This document shows positions 59,184 through 64,000 of a stretch of 64,000 nucleotides of DNA, piece after piece (position 1 is the first letter of the stretch; each line of letters opens with the position of its first letter). The translations under genes were made by a program, and so were the position numbers. This DNA comes from Halieaceae bacterium (GTDB lineage Bacteria > Pseudomonadota > Gammaproteobacteria > Pseudomonadales > Halieaceae): assembly GCA_902518075.1 (NCBI GenBank), contig CABYEX010000001.1:25594-89593 (forward strand), in the 5' to 3' direction. The notes below the pieces were generated by a model that was not told the DNA's origin, searched no databases, and worked only from the letters and a program-made list of their open reading frames with translations.

Positions 59184-62100
59184 TCACGCCGCACTTTTGT
59201 GAGTCACCTCTACATATTGGGTGCCACCGTAAAATTCACTCAGTAGCTGTGATCGCGCTGCCAATAGCGCTTCTCGATTTCTGGATTTCACGTGACCGTA
59301 GCCACGTAATTTCTCCGGCAGCTTCATGAGTCGTTGCGCAGCACGGTAGTTGTCCGGCGCAAGCCGGTCGCAGACTTCAGCCAGATCTGCTTGATAACGC
59401 ACCAGATCCTCTCTCTCCTTCCTGCGCTCGCTAGCGAGCGCAAAAACATCCCATCGTGTTCCGCGGAGCCACTTGAGTTTGGCAAGTATGCGAAACACCG
59501 GCATGAGCCAGGAACCAAACTCATATTTTTTAACTTTGCCCGTATTTGGGTCGGCTTTGCTTAATAAAGGCGGTGCCAGATGAAACCGGATCGAGTAATT
59601 ACCCGTGAACTGTGCATCGAGTTTCGCGCGGAAGGTATCATCACTGTGCAGACGCGCCACTTCATATTCGTCTTTATAGGCCATGAGCTTGAAGAGTTGT
59701 TGGGCGACAGTATAAGAAAGCGAATCGCCCGCTTCCGGGTCCTTGTCTACAGAGCGCACCTTTTCAATTTGATCGAGATAACGTTGTGCATAGCCCACAG
59801 ATTGATACGCCACCAGCCGTTGAAAGCGATCCTCAATCACTTGATCCAGTGTGAATTCGATATCAGTGTTTGACGATTCTTGGGGTAGCAGCGACTCAAC
59901 TAGCTCAGGTTGATTGGCGTACCGGCGACCAAGGAGAAACGCATTCTTATTGAATTCAACCGCCACCCCGTTCAATTCAATCGCGTGCTCCAGTGGAGCT
60001 TCGCCCACTGGCACCCAGCCGCGCTGCCAGGCATACCCCAACATGAAGAGATTGGTGCCAATGGCATCTCCAGTTAACCGCAGGGCGATGTCAGAGGCGT
60101 GAACAAACTCCAGTTGCTCACCCACTTGCGCAGTCACCTTTTCCCTCATCCCCTCAGCCGGGAAATGCGCATCAGGATCCTGAACGAAAGCGGCTGTGGG
60201 CTGCTCGTTATCATTAATCACAGCGTGGGTGCGCCCGTGGGCGACCTTGCCCATGGCCTCATATCCCGTGCTCACCACCAGATCGCATGCAATCAGCAGA
60301 TCTGCTTCTCCCGCGGGGATGCGAACCGCTCTGATGTCGTCCTGTGCACTGGCGACGCGCACATGGCTCACGACCGCGCCAAATTTTTGCGCGAGTCCTG
60401 TCTGATTTAATGTTGCGCAACCTTTGCCCTCGATATGTGCTGCCATAGCGATCAGCGAGGTGATGGTTAACACCCCAGTGCCACCGATCCCCGCCACAAC
60501 CGTATTCCAAGGTTGATCGAGAGAAGGCAAGTCGGGCTGGGGCAACGGATCGAAAATAGGCTCCGCCGACTGCGCTGGCTGGGCTTTGCGCAGCTCTCCA
60601 CCAACGACCGACACGAAGCTTGGGCAGAACCCTTTTAGACAGACGAAATCATGGTTGCAGGCGCTTTGATCAATCTCGCGTTTTTTTCCCAGTACCGTTT
60701 GCTTGGGGAGTACCGAGAGGCAGTTTGACTCGACGCTGCAATCACCGCAGCCTTCGCACACCGCCTCGTTGATCACGACACGATGATCGGCGTGGCGCAT
60801 CTTCCCTTTTTTACGACGGCGCCTTTTTTCGGCTGCACAGGTCTGTTGATACACAATGACAGAGGTTCCCTTGAACTCTCTGAGCTCCAACATCAAGCCT
60901 TCGTATTGATCCCGGTGCGTCAGGCTGAAACCCGGTATGGTGTCGAACCGCCCCCGCCAGTCCTCTGGCGCATCAGATACCAGCGCGATGCGTCGCACCC
61001 CTTCGCCGCTTAACTGACGGATCAGATCGCCAACGCTCAAAGAACCATCGACCGATTGCCCGCCTGTCATCGCGACGGCGTCGTTATAGAGGATCTTATA
61101 GGTGATATTCACTCCGGCGGCGACCGCCGCGCGAATCGCCAGCGTGCCTGAATGAAAATAAGTGCCGTCGCCCAGGTTCTGGAACACGTGCTGGGTCTCG
61201 GTAAACGGTGCCTGCCCAATCCAGGTCGCGCCCTCGCCTCCCATTTGGGTGAAGGTATGCGTGGGGCGATCTGGCATCCAAGTGGCCATGTAGTGGCAAC
61301 CAATGCCGCCCAACGCATGGCTACCCTCTGGCACTTTGGTGGAGGTGTTATGGGGACAACCCGAACAAAAATGAGGAACCCGTTCGATGGTTTGATAGGG
61401 CGCAGCGAGAGATTTTTCCTTTTCTTCAATCCACCGGATACGTTGCTCTAGCAGTTCACTAGAGAAGAATCGTTGAATCCGATCGGCGATGACCAGCGCG
61501 ACCATCGCCGGCGTCAGCTCTCCCACATTGGGCAGAAGATCTCGACCGACCTCATCAAACTCGCCAATCACCCTTGGCCGGCTGCCTACTGGGTAGTTAT
61601 AGAGCTGAGAGGTCAGTTGATCTTCAATAATGGAGCGTTTCTCTTCTACAACCAGAATCTCTTCGAGCCCCTCGGCAAAGTCATGGGTCAGCCGCGGTTC
61701 CAACGGCCAGGGCATGCCAACTTTGAAAACCCTGATGCCGATTTCGGCGCCAATGGCCTCGGTGATCCCCATGTCCTCAAGCGCCTGCATGACATCGAGG
61801 TACGCCTTGCCCGACGTGATGATGCCAAAGCGAGGGCTGGAGCTATCCAGTACAACACGATTGAGGCGGTTGACCCTGGCAAACTCACGGGCCGCATAGA
61901 TTTTATATTTGTTGAGGCGGAGCTCCTGCTCCAGCGGCTTGTCAGGCCATCTGGCGTGCACGCCGTCGGCGGGCAGTTCAAATTCTTCCGGGATGATGAT
62001 ATCCACGCGGTCGGAATCAATGTCAGCGGAAATCGCCGAGTCCATGTTTTCTGTGATGGCCTTCAGGCCGACCCAACAGCCTGAATACCTGGACAGCTCC

Positions 62101-62678
62101 CAGCCGAAAATACCCAGATCTAGCACCTCTTGCACGTTAGCCGGCGCCAGCACAGGCACCGAGGCGCCAATGAACATGTGTTCAGACTGGTGGGGCAGGG
62201 TTGAGGATTTGCAGGCGTGGTCATCCCCTGCCACCGCGAGCACGCCACCATAGCGAGACGTGCCAAAAGCGTTCGCGTGCTTTATGACGTCCATGCTCCG
62301 GTCAACGCCAGGGCCTTTGCCATACCACATGCCAAAAACACCATCGAAGCGCGCGCGCTCGAACAGGTTGGTCTGTTGGCTACCCCACACGGATGTAGCG
62401 GCAAGGTCCTCATTAACACCCGGCTGGAAGTGAATCTGGTGGGCGTCGAGGTGCTCGGTGGCCTTCCACATGGCTTGATCGACGCCGCCCAGAGGGCTGC
62501 CACGATAGCCAGAGACGAAGCCCGCAGTGTTGAGGCCCCGCTTCAAATCCCTTTTTCTTTGCAGCATTGGAAGGCGAACCAGCGCTTCAATGCCTGTCAT
62601 GTACGCGGATGTGTGGTCGTGAGTGTACTTGTCGTCCAGTGACACTCTCCGCAACGGCGGTCGCTCTGCCTGCCCCAT
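59184..62678 (-). CDS. Indolepyruvate ferredoxin oxidoreductase family protein (fused)
   Basis: The 1164-residue single-chain 2-oxoacid:ferredoxin oxidoreductase has an N-terminal pyrimidine-binding domain (GFVSGYRGSPLGGVDQAMWK). The TPP domain contains GDGTYFHSGTLAIRAAVAAG and ILYNDAVAMTGGQ. Iron-sulfur ligands lie in FCSGCPHNTST and in VCEGCGDCSVESNCLS plus CNHDFVCLKGFCPS. A gamma-type domain starts VVAGIGGTGVLTITSLIA, and a long C-terminal part ends the chain. It decarboxylates aryl- or branched-chain 2-oxo acids to acyl-CoA. It converges on the carbamoylase gene and is divergent from an Lrp gene, consistent with amino-acid catabolism. Confidence 0.93.
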   Translation of the reverse strand: MGQAERPPLRRVSLDDKYTHDHTSAYMTGIEALVRLPMLQRKRDLKRGLNTAGFVSGYRGSPLGGVDQAMWKATEHLDAHQIHFQPGVNEDLAATSVWGSQQTNLFERARFDGVFGMWYGKGPGVDRSMDVIKHANAFGTSRYGGVLAVAGDDHACKSSTLPHQSEHMFIGASVPVLAPANVQEVLDLGIFGWELSRYSGCWVGLKAITENMDSAISADIDSDRVDIIIPEEFELPADGVHARWPDKPLEQELRLNKYKIYAAREFARVNRLNRVVLDSSSPRFGIITSGKAYLDVMQALEDMGITEAIGAEIGIRVFKVGMPWPLEPRLTHDFAEGLEEILVVEEKRSIIEDQLTSQLYNYPVGSRPRVIGEFDEVGRDLLPNVGELTPAMVALVIADRIQRFFSSELLEQRIRWIEEKEKSLAAPYQTIERVPHFCSGCPHNTSTKVPEGSHALGGIGCHYMATWMPDRPTHTFTQMGGEGATWIGQAPFTETQHVFQNLGDGTYFHSGTLAIRAAVAAGVNITYKILYNDAVAMTGGQSVDGSLSVGDLIRQLSGEGVRRIALVSDAPEDWRGRFDTIPGFSLTHRDQYEGLMLELREFKGTSVIVYQQTCAAEKRRRRKKGKMRHADHRVVINEAVCEGCGDCSVESNCLSVLPKQTVLGKKREIDQSACNHDFVCLKGFCPSFVSVVGGELRKAQPAQSAEPIFDPLPQPDLPSLDQPWNTVVAGIGGTGVLTITSLIAMAAHIEGKGCATLNQTGLAQKFGAVVSHVRVASAQDDIRAVRIPAGEADLLIACDLVVSTGYEAMGKVAHGRTHAVINDNEQPTAAFVQDPDAHFPAEGMREKVTAQVGEQLEFVHASDIALRLTGDAIGTNLFMLGYAWQRGWVPVGEAPLEHAIELNGVAVEFNKNAFLLGRRYANQPELVESLLPQESSNTDIEFTLDQVIEDRFQRLVAYQSVGYAQRYLDQIEKVRSVDKDPEAGDSLSYTVAQQLFKLMAYKDEYEVARLHSDDTFRAKLDAQFTGNYSIRFHLAPPLLSKADPNTGKVKKYEFGSWLMPVFRILAKLKWLRGTRWDVFALASERRKEREDLVRYQADLAEVCDRLAPDNYRAAQRLMKLPEKLRGYGHVKSRNREALLAARSQLLSEFYGGTQYVEVTHKSAA

Positions 62679-62815
62679 GTGCCTGCCTCTTTCCTAAAGC
62701 ATGCCTCGGTACATTATGGGTCGCGGAGACGGGAGAATTTATCTTAAATATTTGCCTCTTAGCCATGAAACGAATAGATTTACCGAATATATAATTTTTT
62801 ATGTCATTTTTATTC

Positions 62816-63289
62816 ATGGTAATCGACTCAACCGACAAAAAACTGCTCAGCTTGCTTCAAGAGGACGCCAATATCAGCACTTCGGCGCTAGCGGACAAGT
62901 TGCACATCTCACAGTCTCCTTGCTGGCGACGCATTAACCGGCTGGAGGAGCACGGAATCATTCGAAAGCGAGTCGCGGTCTTGGATCGCGAGGCACTTGG
63001 CATGAGTGTTGTGGTATTCGCGACCGTCAATCTGACCCAAACTGGCAGACAAAATCTGATCGAGTTTGAGCAGATGATCAAAGGCCATCCCGAGGTATTG
63101 GAGTGCTACACGATGACCGGCATTTGGGACTACGTCCTCAAGATAGTCACGCGCGATGTCCGACACTACGAGGACTTTGTAAGAAACACGCTGAGTGCCA
63201 GCGACTTGATTAGAGAGCTACATTCACATGTCGCCGTGACAGAAATTAAGAATACTTCCGCCCTGCCCCTAGCGGCACAACTAGATTAG
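62816..63289 (+). CDS. Lrp/AsnC-family regulator
   Basis: The 157-residue product starts IDSTDKKLLSLLQEDANIST. An HTH (TSALADKLHISQSPCWRRIN) is followed by the RAM ligand-binding domain (VFATVNLTQTGRQNLIEFEQ, VLECYTMTGIWDYVLKIVTR). The ATG at 62816 gives the family-typical N-terminus. A TATAAT at 62790-62795 places transcription close to the start, so the leader is short. Divergent from the 2-oxoacid oxidoreductase gene, it probably senses an amino acid and controls that gene and itself. Confidence 0.92.
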   Translation: MVIDSTDKKLLSLLQEDANISTSALADKLHISQSPCWRRINRLEEHGIIRKRVAVLDREALGMSVVVFATVNLTQTGRQNLIEFEQMIKGHPEVLECYTMTGIWDYVLKIVTRDVRHYEDFVRNTLSASDLIRELHSHVAVTEIKNTSALPLAAQLD

Positions 63290-63343
63290 CGAAGCGCACA
63301 CAGCGCCTTTTGCGTGATCCTGCGTGTCCTCCCAGACTGCTAG

Positions 63344-63442
63344 AACCTGTATTTTTGTTCACCTTTATTTATTCGAAATCACACTTTTTAAGGTGTTTCT
63401 TTGCGTGGACACTATCGCGGCAAGGTATTGATCAAAACCCAA
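63344..63442 (+). repeat. tRNA-Val-derived repeat R7 (right half only)
   Basis: The A/T-rich middle, AAGGTGTTTCTTTGCGTGGA, CACTATC and the tail to about 63442 match the right half of R1 and R5. The right end TGCGTGGACAC is at 63402-63412. No tRNA part remains. It closes the module that holds the oxidoreductase and Lrp genes. Confidence 0.75.
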
Positions 63443-63536
63443 GGGCCGAATCTCATGCTAATTCCGCCAGGCTTAAACATTAGACTTTGGCACACAAGTT
63501 ACGGCATTCTCTAGCAACATCTGCGGCAACCTATAA

Positions 63537-63818
63537 ATGAAAAATTTATTTGCGACTTTTTTTTGCTGGTGGGCGTTCTTGCACGTCATTTGGATGGCTC
63601 TAACATTTATTTTGTGGGGCATAGTAGACGTAGATGACAACAGTCCGATAACCCTCACATCCGAATTTATATACGACTACTACGCCTTTGATCTATTCCA
63701 AATGAATGGATGGGTAATTCTTGGCTTTGCCCCTGCAGTATGGGCCACCTTACGAGTCACAACTGGACGTTGGTGCATTCTGCCGTGGAGGAAAAAATGG
63801 CAGCTAGACTCTCTCTAA
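63537..63818 (+). CDS. Small membrane protein of unknown function
   Basis: The 93-residue product has two hydrophobic segments, FATFFCWWAFLHVIWMALTF near residues 5-35 and NGWVILGFAPAVWATL near 57-73, joined by an acidic loop (DVDDNSP). It ends in a basic tail (RWCILPWRKKW). This is a plausible inner-membrane hairpin with both ends inside. The ribosome-binding site is weak. No family is recognised, and it could be a remnant of a longer protein. Confidence 0.55.
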   Translation: MKNLFATFFCWWAFLHVIWMALTFILWGIVDVDDNSPITLTSEFIYDYYAFDLFQMNGWVILGFAPAVWATLRVTTGRWCILPWRKKWQLDSL

Positions 63819-63975
63819 TAACCGCCACAAAAACGCATCGGGCTCAAAGTGTTAGGCTCCCAAGGAAGCATTTCTAGCTAACAACACGTGTTGGGTGAGC
63901 GTTGATACAACCAATCATGCAAAGTTTATCTTGGGGTGGAAGCACTCAAGTGATGCGGCTATTGGAGCAAAGGCG

Positions 63976-64000
63976 ATGAGTAAAGATATATTTGCTCAAG
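63976..64000 (+). CDS. Start of a gene running out of the window (partial)
   Basis: ATG at 63976 with GGAG about eight bases upstream begins MSKDIFAQ before the window ends. Too short to identify; the frame is supported only by the start context. The 63.82-63.97 kb gap before it shows no other feature. Confidence 0.35.

Overview
The window looks like the chromosome of a marine, Gram-negative heterotroph, most likely a gammaproteobacterium of the Cellvibrionales/Halieaceae kind. The grounds are two large TonB-dependent receptors without SusD partners, many SDR, VOC, cupin and MDR-type catabolic enzymes, exported lipoproteins, and E. coli-like tRNA-Thr(CGT) and tRNA-Val(GAC) genes. The assignment is an inference from gene content; there is no rRNA or ribosomal protein gene to anchor it.

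Layout. (1) 1-2.2 kb: the 3' end of a PyrK-like flavin/2Fe-2S electron-transfer gene, a decayed cupin gene and a DUF3833 lipoprotein. (2) 2.2-9.9 kb: a more A/T-rich segment ending at tRNA-Thr. It holds two related secreted four-cysteine proteins, an SDR, a VOC protein, a methyltransferase and a TPR-sulfotransferase, separated by four copies of an imperfect hairpin repeat (H1-H4). (3) 10-27.2 kb: more G/C-rich and conventional. It has a sugar-nucleotide epimerase, a six-gene minus-strand operon (MDR, VOC, MFS, MDR and two exported VOC proteins) divergent from a TonB receptor, then dld, ThuA-like, SDR, GST, and an exported amidohydrolase/M28-like peptidase pair. (4) 27.3-64 kb: starts with an intact tRNA-Val(GAC). 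After it the sequence is divided by at least six diverged copies of one repeat that carries the 3' part of that tRNA (anticodon loop to CCA) or its conserved tail. Between the copies lie discrete gene modules: cupin; CotH lipoprotein; prolyl oligopeptidase; an 11-gene P450/CoA-ligase/split-dikinase module; an aromatic meta-cleavage module; a lone SDR; and a deiminase/carbamoylase/indolepyruvate-oxidoreductase/Lrp module.

How genes work together. The 34-48 kb module is two divergent, translationally coupled operons. The minus one is TetR, P450, SDR, phosphohistidine-type phosphatase, AMP-dependent CoA ligase, winged-helix protein, ALDH and TonB receptor. The plus one is two PEP-synthase/PPDK-like proteins and an SDR. 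It reads as uptake, oxidation and CoA activation of a hydrophobic compound with an added phosphoryl-transfer step whose substrate is unknown. The 48-55 kb module (MhpA-like hydroxylase, FAH-type hydrolase, TetR, extradiol dioxygenase, membrane-anchored GST, sulfatase) fits degradation of a phenolic, perhaps sulfated, compound.

Most unusual features: the tRNA-Val-derived repeat that marks module borders, the hairpin repeat family near tRNA-Thr, and the split dikinase lacking a pyruvate domain.
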